Shown here one piece after another: positions 1-9,400 of a DNA stretch of 53,249 nt. Position numbers and translations under genes: made by a program. This DNA comes from JANQIV01 sp050117315 (GTDB lineage: Bacteria; Bacteroidota; Ignavibacteria; Ignavibacteriales; Melioribacteraceae). Where the stretch lies: positions 1-53,249 of the forward strand of contig JASFMY010000032.1 in the NCBI GenBank assembly GCA_050117315.1, read 5' to 3'. The notes below the pieces were generated by a model. That model saw only the letters and a program-made list of their open reading frames with translations. It ran no database searches and had not been told where the DNA came from. Every line of letters starts with the position of its first letter. Position 1 is the first letter of the stretch.

Positions 1-101
1 TATCAAGAATTCTCTAAAGCTTAGAAAAATGGCTTATACACTGAGAGCTTTGTGCCATAAGCAACATAGGTTTGAATTTTGCATCTGAGAACTTCAGCAA
101 T

Positions 102-603
102 CCCTAATTTAGTTCTGCCACCCATCCTCTTAAGCGGCGGGACTATCTTCATTTCCCCACATTTAATGAAGCATCTACGAAGCTTAAGGGGGAGGTTTGG
201 TTTATATTTTTCTACCATAATGGAAGTCCCACCGGACTTCGAATAATATTTCCTCCAATAAAAGGTAAATATTAAAATTTAGACAACCGTAACTGGGGTT
301 TAGCCGTTTGATAGTGTTGGAATCTACAAGAAAGGAATGACTAGCACCGGGATTTATCCCGGTGAAAAAAGAGAAAGTTCCCCAAGGGCTTTAGCCCAAT
401 TTTCTCTCATATTTGGGCTTCACGGAAGTGAAGCCCCTAATTTAGTTCTGCCACCCATCCTCTTAAGCGGCGGGACTATCTTCATTTCCCCCCATTTAAT
501 GAAGCATCTACGAAGCTTAAGGGGGTTGTTGGTTTATATTTTTCTACCATAATGGAAGTCCCACCGGACTTCGAATAATATTTCCTCCAATAAAAGGTAA
601 ATA
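102..603. repeat. Direct repeat pair, about 170 bp per copy
   Basis: Positions 102-272 and 435-603 are near-identical direct copies. Each begins at CCCTAATTTAGTTCTGCC and ends at CCAATAAAAGGTAAAT. They differ mainly around 155 versus 490 and around 190 versus 523. Both contain the small hairpin GAAGTCCCACCGGACTTC. Between them lie further stems, for example GGGCTTCAC/GTGAAGCCC at about 416-437. Short open frames cross both copies on both strands, but they follow the repeat and look non-coding. The family is unknown to me. Confidence 0.8.
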
Positions 604-743
604 GAGTTTCTGCAAAATAAAAAATCGGTCATTTCGAACCCGTTTTTTGGGTGAGAAATCTTTCAATTAGAGTACAATTTCAAAGATTTCTCCCTCCGGT
701 CGAAATGACAAAACGTTTAGATATCTAATTTGGGAGAAACTCT
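603..743 (+). mobile_element. MITE-like palindromic element, family A, copy 1
   Basis: This 141-bp element has terminal inverted repeats (AGAGTTTCTGCAAAA at the left, a degenerate GGAGAAACTCT at the right). Internal arms pair as well: CATTTCGA with TCGAAATG, and GAGAAATCTTT with AAGATTTCTC. Three more copies occur in this window, at 790-906, 10872-11039 and 19765-19907. No coding capacity is visible, so it would depend on a transposase elsewhere. Confidence 0.75.
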
Positions 744-747
744 AATT

Positions 748-782
748 AACAAACCCGGTTTCTTCAAGAAACCGGGTTTGTT
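748..782. repeat. Perfect hairpin between two MITE copies
   Basis: A 15-bp perfect stem (AACAAACCCGGTTTC and its complement) with a 5-nt TTCAA loop. It sits between two family-A elements. No T-run follows on the plus strand, so a terminator role is not clear. It may be another small palindromic repeat. Confidence 0.6.
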
Positions 783-789
783 GTCAGTA

Positions 790-906
790 GTAAATCGGCA
801 TTAGCTGTTCAATTAGATTCGATTTCAAAAATTTCTCTCCCGGTAAAAAACATCGGGATCGAACCGACAAAATGTTTAGATATCTAATTTTGCAGAAACT
901 CTATTG
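790..906 (+). mobile_element. MITE-like element, family A, copy 2 (left end degenerate)
   Basis: The right half matches copy 1: the AATTAGA..CGATTTCAAA core, then GTTTAGATATCTAATTTTGC and the terminal GCAGAAACTCTATTG. The left terminus is lost or diverged. A hairpin, GGGCGATTT/AAATCGCCC at about 910-931, follows immediately. That hairpin lies just past the stop of the 978-1637 gene and might end its transcript, although it lacks a T-run. Confidence 0.6.
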
Positions 907-977
907 TATGGGCGATTTACCAAATCGCCCTACAACTTGAATTTGAAATGACGTCTCTACATTTTCACGTCTACCGT

Positions 978-1637
978 TTAAGCATCCGACCTGGCAAGAA
1001 TACCGAGTTTCTCCAGCCATTGCTCATTTTCTTCCAAAGCTATTTTGGCTACCTCCCTTAAGTCCCCGGTCCATTCAAGTAATTCATTTATCTTTAAGTT
1101 CCTTTCCATGGTTGCACTCTGGGCTTCTCCCTTTTCTTTTTCCTGTTTACGGTTGGCTTCCGTTAAATCATCAACCAACAGTTTTTCAGCCTCCAGTTTT
1201 TCTATTGTATAACCGTACTTTAGCATTTCACTTTGGAATTCCGTTTCTTTTAACATCGTGCCGTAAAATATACCTGCCTGTTCAATAAATCCGCTTATTG
1301 ATTCTTCTCTTTTACCTGTTAATAACAATGCAGCCGGGGCTTTTGCGTTTCCTTTTAATGCAATTCTTGCAAGCTTTACGGCTTTCATATATGCCTTATA
1401 TGCAACAGCAAATTTAGATTTTACATCTTCAGTTGCTTCAAACTGTTCACCGTATTCTTCTTTTTGTTTACGGTTTAATTCAATTACTTCATCAAGAAGA
1501 GCTTTCCCTTCATTTAACTTTGTTTCGTCATAACCGAATAATGCTAATTCCGTACTAATTGCTTCGTCTGATAATGCATTATTAATTAATACATCGGATT
1601 CAGAGATGATTTGCTTGATAGGTTTTAGTGAAGCCAT
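978..1637 (-). CDS. Hypothetical helical protein with internal duplication
   Basis: A 219-residue protein, not recognised. It is rich in Glu, Lys, Leu and Ala and predicted to be almost all helical. It has no signal peptide or membrane segment. Two halves resemble each other: the region around residues 33-97 (FGYDETKLNEGKALLDEVIE, NRKQ) and that around 140-205 (YGYTIEKLEAEKLLVDDLTE, NRKQ). This suggests an old duplication of a roughly 100-residue helical unit. It lies downstream of the STAND NTPase on the same strand, separated by a 21-bp repeat array. A functional link is possible but unproven. Confidence 0.7.
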   Translation of the reverse strand: MASLKPIKQIISESDVLINNALSDEAISTELALFGYDETKLNEGKALLDEVIELNRKQKEEYGEQFEATEDVKSKFAVAYKAYMKAVKLARIALKGNAKAPAALLLTGKREESISGFIEQAGIFYGTMLKETEFQSEMLKYGYTIEKLEAEKLLVDDLTEANRKQEKEKGEAQSATMERNLKINELLEWTGDLREVAKIALEENEQWLEKLGILARSDA

Positions 1638-1710
1638 AGATTTTCCTCATAAATTAGTTTAATGAATAAAAGAACACAGCTATGTATTGATAAACTACCG
1701 GTAGGATATC

Positions 1711-1878
1711 ATTTCCTGGTGATCGGGAACGATTTCCTGGTGGTCGGGAACGATTTCCTGGTGATCGGGAATAATTTCCTGGTGGGCGGGAATGATTTCC
1801 TGGCGGTAGTATATGATTTCTTATAGGTGGTATATCATTTCCTATTGGTGGTTTACAATTTCTTACCGGCAGTTTGTA
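1711..1878. repeat. 21-bp tandem repeat array, 8 units
   Basis: Eight consecutive 21-bp units each start with ATTTC(C/T)T. The first four are near-identical (ATTTCCTGGTGATCGGGAAC plus one base). The last four are progressively diverged. The unit length is exactly seven codons, so minus-strand frames give heptad patterns (PPGNHSR-like in one frame, HQEIIPD-like in another). A 79-codon frame (1654-1893) spans it but has low-complexity composition and is probably not a gene. The array sits between the STAND gene and the helical-protein gene. Confidence 0.85.
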
Positions 1879-1909
1879 GTAGTCACTATTCATAAACTCA
1901 ACCCCACCC

Positions 1910-4900
1910 TCACTCCCTCCCCTTAGTAAGGGGAGGGCCGGGGAGGGGTCCTTCTGCTTCTTCTTTGCTTACAATTTGCCGGTTTGCCCAGACTACACCG
2001 TTTGTTAAAACTTTTGTAACAGCTTTGTTATATAATTTTTCAAACTTTTCTTTACCGAGTTTTTGACTAAAATTATTTAGCGCGCTTGAAGCAATGTTTA
2101 CTTCCGGGGCGGCGCCCAGTTTCATAAATACAAATAATATTTGAACCATTCCGTCAATTGCTTCTTCATATTTATCTTTTTTGAAATTTAATAAACTGAT
2201 ATTACCTTTAGTCTGCGCCATGCCGTGAATGTCTCCAACTTTTTTCTTTCCTTCCAAAGATTTATTATAGAACTCTATAGCCTTGTCCCATTCGTCTTTA
2301 GATTTATATACCACCCCCAAATTACCGTAGGTTATCGCCATACCTTGAATGTCTCCTATTTTTTCATATATATCCAAAGATTTATAATAGAATTCCAGAG
2401 CCTTGTCCCATTCGCCTTTAGATTTATATACCACCCCCAAATTACCGTAGGTTATCGCCATGCCTTGAATGTCTCCTATTTTTTCTAAACCTTCCAAAGC
2501 TTTATCATAGAACTTCAGAGCCTTGTCCCATTCGCCTTTTAATTTATAAACGTTTCCAATATTACCATATGTCTGTGCCAAGCCTTGAATGTCTCCTACT
2601 TTTTCATATATATCCAAAGATTTATAATAGAATTCCAGAGCTTTGTCCCATTCGCCTTTATATTGATATACTACTCCCAAATTATTAAAAGTCTGCGTCA
2701 TGCCTTGAATGTCTCCTACTTTTTCTTTTCCTTCCAAAGATTTATAATAGAATTCCAGAGCTCTGTCCCATTCGCCTTTATCATGATATACCATCCCCAA
2801 ATTATTAAAAGTCTGCGCCATGCCTTGAATGTCTCCTATTTTTTCTAAACATTCCAAAGCTTTATAATAAAACTCCACTACTTTGTCCCATTCGTCTTTA
2901 GATTTATATACCACCCCCAAATTACCGTAGGTTATCGCCATACCATGAATGTCTCCTACTTTTTCATATATATCCAAAGATTTATAACAGAATTCCAGAG
3001 CCTTGTCCGGTTCATCTTTATCTCGATATACCACTCCCAAATTATTATATGTCTTCGCCATGCCGTGAAAGTCGCCTACGTTTTTTTTACCTTCCAAAGA
3101 TTTATTATAGAATACTATAGCTTTGTCCCATTCACCTTTATCTTGATATAATATCCCCAAATTATTAAAAGTCTGTGCCATGCCGTGAATGTCGTCTGTT
3201 TTTTCATATATATCCAAAGATTTATAATAGCACTCCAAAGCCTTGTCCGATTCCCCGTTAGATTGATATACCATCCCCAAATTATTAAAAGTCTGTGCCA
3301 TGCCGTGAATGTCGTCTACTTTTTTACTTATTTCTAAATCTTTATAATAGCACTCCAGAGCCTTGTCCGATTCCCCGTTAGATTGATATACCATCCCCAA
3401 ATTGTTAAATGTCTGTGCCATGCCGTGAATATCGCCTACTTTTTCTTTTCCTTCCAAAGCTTTATAATAGAACTCAATAGCCTTGCCCCATTCGCCTGTT
3501 TTGTGACAGACAAAAGCCCGCGCAAAAAGAACAACGTTCAGTAATTTTTCGTCATTAATTTTATTATGCTCAAGCTTGTCTAAAATATGTTTTATCTCTC
3601 TCCAGAAATAACCCTTGCTGACATATTCAAACCAGACAGGCATAAGCATCTCCGCAGATTCATTATGTTGCCCGGCTTTTAGAAAATGGTGCGAGCCTTC
3701 AATATTGTTTATTACATTTTGTTCTTTTTGATTTCTTTCTTTATAAAGCTGGGCGCTTTTTTCATGCAGTGTTTGTTTATCATCCTGCAGGTGGTAATAA
3801 AACTCACGCAGAAGGTCGTGCATTGTGTAAAGTTTATTGCTGCCCGTTTTTATTCTCTGTATTAAGCATCGTTTGTTTTCCAGTTCAAATAGGGTTTCTG
3901 CAAAACCGCTGCCATACAGTGTTTTATATGTTTCTTTTATAAATTCTCCTGTTTCGGGTACTCTAAAAATTGCCGCTGCCGTAAGCAGTTTGTTTAAGCT
4001 GCTTTCCGCACCGCCTAATGCTTTGTATAACTGTGTCATTAAATAATTTTGCAGTTGTTTATCTTCACGCGGGGCGTGTTTAAGGTATTCTTTTATTTCA
4101 TATTCCGTTGGGTTTTCAAGTTCAAACCATTCATAAAAGAACCGGAGGAATTGCGGGCTGCCGTATAACGTATTTATTATTTCTTTTCTTAAATTATTGT
4201 CAAGCTGTAGTTTGTATTTTTCGGTTAATAATAATTCCGCTTCCTTTTCATGCAGACCGGTTATGTTTATTGCGGAGATACCGTACGGCTGTAAAAAGTC
4301 CGCCTGCTCCCGGCTTGTTAAAATTATTGTGCAGCACTTCTGCTCAACGGCATTGCTTACAAAGGTTGAGATAAAATCTTTAGTTTTATCGTCTTCAACA
4401 TTCTGCAGGTCGTCAAAAAATAAAGTAACCGGTGATAAAGGGAGAAGGGAAAATATATCTTCCTTTTCCGAGTTGTTAATATTTTGAAGGAAGTCTAATA
4501 GGCTTAAGGTAATTTCTTCTTTAGTAATAAACTTGCTCCTAAAGCGGAACCAGAATACGTTTTGGTTATCTTCCATTTTATCCAGTGCAATCCTGGAAGC
4601 CAGCACTGATTTACCCGAACCTGGATTGCCGTAAATTAAACAAACGTTTTTCTTTTCCAGCGCAGAGTATACTTTATTCAGCGAGTCTTCCGGCAAAACA
4701 AAATGACCCGGCAAAGGAGGAATAGCCAGAAACCCTGTTGCCAAATCCGGGTTGCCAGCTTTTTTAACTTTTGCATATATTTCTTTCAGCAAAGCTTTTA
4801 CTTCGGTGAATTCACCGCCTAGAGATTGAACTAATTTTATTAATATATTCTGGTTTGTAAGAAGTATATCATTTGCAATTGCATTATTTTCGGCAACCTT

Positions 4901-5254
4901 CCGGCGGAAGTTATCGAAGAAGTCATTAACAATCAGCTCAGCGTGTACTTTACTTCCGAGCTGTTCCTTAAACAAATCAACAAAAACCCCTTTGTCAATA
5001 GTTTCACCTTTCTGCTGAAACGCCGTTATCTTTTCGGATATTTTGCCGTAACGGAATGCGTTTCTTATTGCTTCTGCTTTCTCTTGTTTTAAATCTTTTA
5101 TGCTTTCTTTTAATGCGCTGTTAAAAATCTTTTCGATGTTCTCGATTGTTGGTCTGCCGAATTTTGTTGTTGCCGTAGCGTGCAGAGCTGAAGCAATAAA
5201 TGAAACGGCGATGCCGGTAAGATTTGTTGTAGTAAAAATTTGTACCGGGTTCAT
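1910..5254 (-). CDS. STAND-type NTPase with TPR repeat array
   Basis: 1114 residues. The N-terminal 170 or so residues are a helical domain I cannot assign. An NB-ARC/STAND-like ATPase follows: P-loop GNPGSGKS at 199-206 and a Walker B-like TLFFDD ending at 271-272. About 12 TPR units of 40 residues cover about 578-1021 (consensus GDIxGMAxTxxNLGxVYxxKGEWDKALEFYYKSL), resembling kinesin-light-chain TPRs. Such proteins sense a ligand or partner through the TPRs and oligomerise on ATP binding; some serve in signalling or phage defence. No catalytic effector domain is visible, so the output is unknown. The last 13 residues (GPLPGPPLTKGRE) are encoded by a palindromic intergenic-type repeat. Confidence 0.8.
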   Translation of the reverse strand: MNPVQIFTTTNLTGIAVSFIASALHATATTKFGRPTIENIEKIFNSALKESIKDLKQEKAEAIRNAFRYGKISEKITAFQQKGETIDKGVFVDLFKEQLGSKVHAELIVNDFFDNFRRKVAENNAIANDILLTNQNILIKLVQSLGGEFTEVKALLKEIYAKVKKAGNPDLATGFLAIPPLPGHFVLPEDSLNKVYSALEKKNVCLIYGNPGSGKSVLASRIALDKMEDNQNVFWFRFRSKFITKEEITLSLLDFLQNINNSEKEDIFSLLPLSPVTLFFDDLQNVEDDKTKDFISTFVSNAVEQKCCTIILTSREQADFLQPYGISAINITGLHEKEAELLLTEKYKLQLDNNLRKEIINTLYGSPQFLRFFYEWFELENPTEYEIKEYLKHAPREDKQLQNYLMTQLYKALGGAESSLNKLLTAAAIFRVPETGEFIKETYKTLYGSGFAETLFELENKRCLIQRIKTGSNKLYTMHDLLREFYYHLQDDKQTLHEKSAQLYKERNQKEQNVINNIEGSHHFLKAGQHNESAEMLMPVWFEYVSKGYFWREIKHILDKLEHNKINDEKLLNVVLFARAFVCHKTGEWGKAIEFYYKALEGKEKVGDIHGMAQTFNNLGMVYQSNGESDKALECYYKDLEISKKVDDIHGMAQTFNNLGMVYQSNGESDKALECYYKSLDIYEKTDDIHGMAQTFNNLGILYQDKGEWDKAIVFYNKSLEGKKNVGDFHGMAKTYNNLGVVYRDKDEPDKALEFCYKSLDIYEKVGDIHGMAITYGNLGVVYKSKDEWDKVVEFYYKALECLEKIGDIQGMAQTFNNLGMVYHDKGEWDRALEFYYKSLEGKEKVGDIQGMTQTFNNLGVVYQYKGEWDKALEFYYKSLDIYEKVGDIQGLAQTYGNIGNVYKLKGEWDKALKFYDKALEGLEKIGDIQGMAITYGNLGVVYKSKGEWDKALEFYYKSLDIYEKIGDIQGMAITYGNLGVVYKSKDEWDKAIEFYNKSLEGKKKVGDIHGMAQTKGNISLLNFKKDKYEEAIDGMVQILFVFMKLGAAPEVNIASSALNNFSQKLGKEKFEKLYNKAVTKVLTNGVVWANRQIVSKEEAEGPLPGPPLTKGRE
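1915..1937. repeat. REP-like palindrome forming the 3' end of the STAND gene
   Basis: CCCTCCCCTTAGTAAGGGGAGGG is a 23-bp near-perfect palindrome. It lies inside the last codons of the STAND NTPase gene, whose stop is at 1910-1912. Read through, it yields a Pro/Gly-rich tail. This looks like insertion of an intergenic repeat that displaced the original stop codon. Confidence 0.6.
2190..3520 (-). repeat. 120-bp coding tandem repeats (TPR units)
   Basis: About eleven 120-bp units encode the TPRs of the STAND NTPase. Several keep long identical DNA blocks, including synonymous positions, for example around the GCCATGCCTTGAATGTCTCC segment. Such identity at DNA level favours recent duplication or ongoing unequal recombination. 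Confidence 0.8.
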
Positions 5255-5680
5255 TGGCTGAGCTTATATTATTGAATAGAGGGTAGTAAAATAAACAATT
5301 AAGTGTTGTTTTAACAGTTAAATAATTTGATGGTTTTGTTGATACGGAATTTGGATGGGATGGATTGGATGATTGAATGATTGGATGGCTGGAAATATGC
5401 TGCTTTGGAAATATGTTTAACCCCGCCGGGATCAAATATTAGTAGGTAGATAAGCTCTACCCTGGAATAACTAAATTTTAACATTGCTTTAAGGAATATA
5501 TTGATTTAAATTTGTTCCAAATTCAAAGAAGTTAATTGAAAATATACAACCGGATAATATCCATTCTGCCTTTTTAATGATGCTTACATCTAGGTGCTGC
5601 AAAAAAAAGGTACCTACGAATGAATACATATAACACGGTGCACGTAAGTATTAAATACTAAATCTGTTAAAAAAACCGTT
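5255..5680. other. Intergenic region with TGGATG-rich stretch
   Basis: No convincing gene. Positions 5341-5395 carry an irregular TTGGATG/ATTGGATG repeat. The region lies between divergent genes, so it should hold promoters for the STAND gene (minus) and the lipoprotein (plus), but I cannot identify defined boxes. Confidence 0.4.
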
Positions 5681-5827
5681 ATGAATTCCGAAAGATTTTT
5701 TAATAAGACAAATAATTTATTTCTTATCATCATAACGTTTATAATGCTTTGGAATACTCACCTGTATAAAGCACAATTAAGGTACCCGGTCAATTCTATC
5801 AACAAAGAATTTTTTAGGTGGGGGTAA
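5681..5827 (+). CDS. Possible 48-residue membrane or secreted peptide
   Basis: ATG at 5681 and TAA at 5825-5827, four bases before the lipoprotein start. The peptide has a basic/polar start, a hydrophobic stretch (LFLIIITFIMLW, about 13-24) and HLYKAQ, resembling a signal peptide and its cleavage site. There is no clear Shine-Dalgarno, and the segment just before its ATG is A-rich. Its tight spacing to the next start could mean translational coupling. It could equally be the remnant of a secreted protein, or chance. Confidence 0.3.
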   Translation: MNSERFFNKTNNLFLIIITFIMLWNTHLYKAQLRYPVNSINKEFFRWG

Positions 5828-5831
5828 TAAC

Positions 5832-6254
5832 ATGAAAAAGTTCTTAAAATTCGATCTTCTTATTATTTGGCCGGTTATAGTGTTTATTTCTTTTTCTTGT
5901 AGTAATTCAATTGACCCAAATATTGATATTGCTTTCGAAAATATTACTTACTCAGAATTAACTTCATCAATTGATACAAGTACATTTTATTATAAGTATT
6001 ATGAAGATTGGGAATATCCTTTTGATTCAAGTAAAGTTAATGCATTGGTTACATATTATGTACATAGTTACTTTCCCGTCAACAAAATGTGGGTACCTAA
6101 TTGTAGAAGTAGTTGTGAATGGGCGTTGAGTGATAATTTTGTATTTATAAATTTAACTAATCCTGTATCTTCCTTAATTAAAGAAGGATATAAAAAATGT
6201 AACCGGGGCTTTATCTCTTGCTGGGATGAGTTTCGTTACTACAAAATACATTAG
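5832..6254 (+). CDS. Small putative lipoprotein
   Basis: 140 residues, family not recognised. The N-terminus has two lysines and a hydrophobic run ending in a lipobox-like FSC (Cys at about residue 23), so it is probably lipid-anchored. The mature part is rich in Tyr, Ser, Asp and Trp. It has four further Cys residues (CRSSC, and Cys in the KKCNRGFISCWDEF segment), suggesting disulfides outside the cytoplasm. The start is supported by an AGGTGGGGG ribosome-binding site 6-8 bases upstream. A protease gene follows on the same strand after about 190 bp. Confidence 0.65.
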   Translation: MKKFLKFDLLIIWPVIVFISFSCSNSIDPNIDIAFENITYSELTSSIDTSTFYYKYYEDWEYPFDSSKVNALVTYYVHSYFPVNKMWVPNCRSSCEWALSDNFVFINLTNPVSSLIKEGYKKCNRGFISCWDEFRYYKIH

Positions 6255-6445
6255 TATTATAAGTTAAATATTAATATTCCCCAAATATAAAATACCGTTT
6301 GTTTCCAGCTTATTACTAATTAGAACTGATTCTTTTAAAAGTAGAATGAATTATAAAAGGAGGTGAGGAAAAAAGACAAATAACAAGATGGTTTAGTTGA
6401 AAAGCAGTTGTTTTTTTCATCAAAACTTTATAGGAGATAAGCATT

Positions 6446-9400
6446 ATGCTACCTAAAATTCTGTGGAAGATTACAATCTTAGTTTTATTCATCCCGTCTT
6501 TAATTTTTACACAACCCGAATTTATTCCATATCATTTTGAAGATACTAAAATTAATTCGGGAACCCATAACGGGCTAAAATCAGCAATGCAACATTCTAT
6601 CGCGTACAGTATTGAAATCCGGAAAGATAATGCGCCCTGGCTTCGTTTAATTTTTGGTGAAGCGGAATTATCTTCGGACAGCTATATTCTTATTACTGCG
6701 CTAAAAGATGGTGCACAACAAAAACTTGACGCTGCATCATTAAAGGAATGGAATAACACAAGCGCCTTTTTTAACGGTGAGAAATTGAAAGTAGAACTGT
6801 ATGTTGCCCAGAAAGATTCAGATGTGTTCTTCAACATTGAAGCAGTGATGGTTGGAGAATATAATTTGAAAGAAACTAATTTTAAGAAAAGTGGCGGCCA
6901 AGACGGAATTAAGACTATTTGCGGTACTGTCGATAACAGAACGTCTTCCGATAATCCGGCTGTTGGAAGAATTGTTCCTGAGGGTTGTACAGGTTGGATT
7001 CCTGCAGCAGGAGTGTTAGTTACTGCAGGTCATTGTGCAGGCAGTGATGGTGAAGTAATAGAGTTTAATGTGCCTGCTTCTCTTTCCGACGGAACGATAC
7101 AGCATCCTGACCCTGAAGAACAATATACTATTAAGCAAGGGACATGGAATTTTGTAAATGGAGGTTACGGAAATGATTGGGCAGTATTCGAGGTATATAA
7201 TAATTCTGCAACCGGGTTACAACCGATTCAAGCCCAAGACGCATATTTTTTGGTTGATCAGGACTTGACCGGTTCAACATTGCGCGTTACAGGATGTGGT
7301 GTTGATGGCCCTGCTCCCGATTTTGGGACATATCCAGCGCCAAGAAACTCTGATAATCAAACCCAGCAAACGCACACGGGAGACGATGAAGGATCATCCG
7401 GAACAATTTTGAGATATTCGGTAGATACGCAAGGAGGAAATTCAGGAAGCCCGGTTATAAATGAAAGTACTCAAAAAGCTATAGGGGTCCATACAAACGG
7501 CGGCTGCACAAGCGGTGGAGGTTATAACATTGGGACAAGCACATATAACACCTCCTTTTGGAATTCGATTTCGTTCAATATTACTCTTTCTTCAGGGCAA
7601 TATGTAGAATCGGGTTCGGGAGATTATTATAAAGTAAACGGAAGCAGTGTCGGCGGATCCTTTTCAGGCCGCGGGGGTATTATTGAAGCTGTTCCACCTA
7701 ACGGGCATTCATTTGCAAATTGGAGTGACGGTTCTTACAAAAATCCAAGATATCTTACAGAAGGTACAACCACCTATGCTACCTATAAAATTATCAACGG
7801 ATCCGACGACGCACTTGCTTTTTCAAATAATAGTCAGCGTAAATTTATCGAAACGTTAAGCGGCGGAGTTACTTGGCTGCATAAGGTTTATACGAGTGGG
7901 GGTCACGTATGGATTGAACACTCCAGCGACGGAGGAAGCAACTGGATACTTGGTAATAAGGGTCAGCCCTTAGACGGTACTGCCGGGGGTAAAAATCCTT
8001 CTATTGCTTATACTAATACTGACGGATATGATTTTAATTATATCGGGGTAGTTTGGCAGCAGTCTTATAGTTCTACATATGAAATTATGGGTAAGATGTT
8101 TAACCAAGATATAGTTTACTCTGAAGTTCCCGATCCGGTAACTTATGTTAGAACATTACATACCGAACCTTCGGATGCATACGGCATCAATGCAAATCCT
8201 AATCTTGTATTAACAGGAGGCAGAGGAGGTCCATATTTTGTAACCTTTGAAAGAAAGAGCACAAGCGGGAGCTTGCAGCCGGGAATAAACTGGGTAGTTG
8301 GGCATACAGGATATGGTTCCGGTCAGCTAATTGGTTCCTTCGAATATGTTGAGGATAACGGAGTTGTTACCGGAACAAATGCCGGTACGATAAATACACA
8401 AATGTCTCAGTATCCCGGTGTATCGGATATAGCAGTGAACCTTATCAGGCAGCAGGGATCACCGGGAACGATATACAACTATTTAATATCATTAATTTGT
8501 TATAATGATATTTGGCAGTATACTCAAATTGATGATGGAATGATATCACATGACGGCGCCGTAAATTCCGGTCCTTCGGTTGTTTCGTTTGCAGACGGCA
8601 ATTATTCAGCCTGCTGGATAGAATATTACGATATGGTGTTTTACTATTTTGGTAATTCCGTAAAATATTACTACGGAGATTATGTAAAATCCTGTTCAAT
8701 AAACCGTGGAGGGGGCAGCAGTAATAATGGTTTTGCAGTATGGAGCCAAAATCCAAGCTCGAACTGGTCTAATAAATCTATCCGCTTTGAAAATGGAATC
8801 CCGGTAGGGGGCAGTATAACAACATTAAGCACCACCGGCAAATATGTTCAAGTTGGTAATTCCGCATCATCATCGGGTACTACCGGTATGTATGTAACAT
8901 CATTTTATCCTTTTTCTTCCCCGTATTATTTCAGTACTGCTTCCAGTCCGCTGAGCAAATCGAATCCCGAAATTGTAACCGGCAGAGGGTTTGAGATTAA
9001 CGAGGGAGAAGCGTCTTTCAGTTATAGATTTGAGGATTTGAATGTAGACGGGGAAAATATAGATTTTATATATGCCCCCGACACTGCGGATTACGGTAAA
9101 ATAGAAGTATTGAACAATGCACTTGTTACCGAGCCGTTTCGAATAAACACCGACTCGAAGATTGTCTTCACTGAACGGTCGGGATTTGCAGATTCCACGG
9201 CAGCAGTTAATATGCTCGGTAAAGACGGGTACATCAATTACAAAGTTGAGTTAATAGATGAAGCAACAGGTGAAGTGATAGGAACTGTAAAGGATGTGAA
9301 TCTCACTTCTTCAAATGCACCCTCTATGGAAATTTCTTCGTACTCATTGAATACGGAAGGACTAGGCGGTAAAACAGTGAGAGCACAAATTACGCTTGAA

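Noticed and set aside
748..782. Terminator for the 978-1637 gene
   Set aside because: The stem is strong but lies about 200 bp beyond the stop codon, past two other palindromes, and has no T-run in the right direction.
1654..1893. 79-residue Pro/Gly/Arg-rich protein gene
   Set aside because: It is essentially the translation of the 21-bp tandem repeat array, with no supporting composition or clear ribosome-binding site.
4108..4487. Plus-strand frames inside the STAND gene
   Set aside because: Shadows of the opposite-strand coding sequence, which has clear P-loop and TPR motifs.
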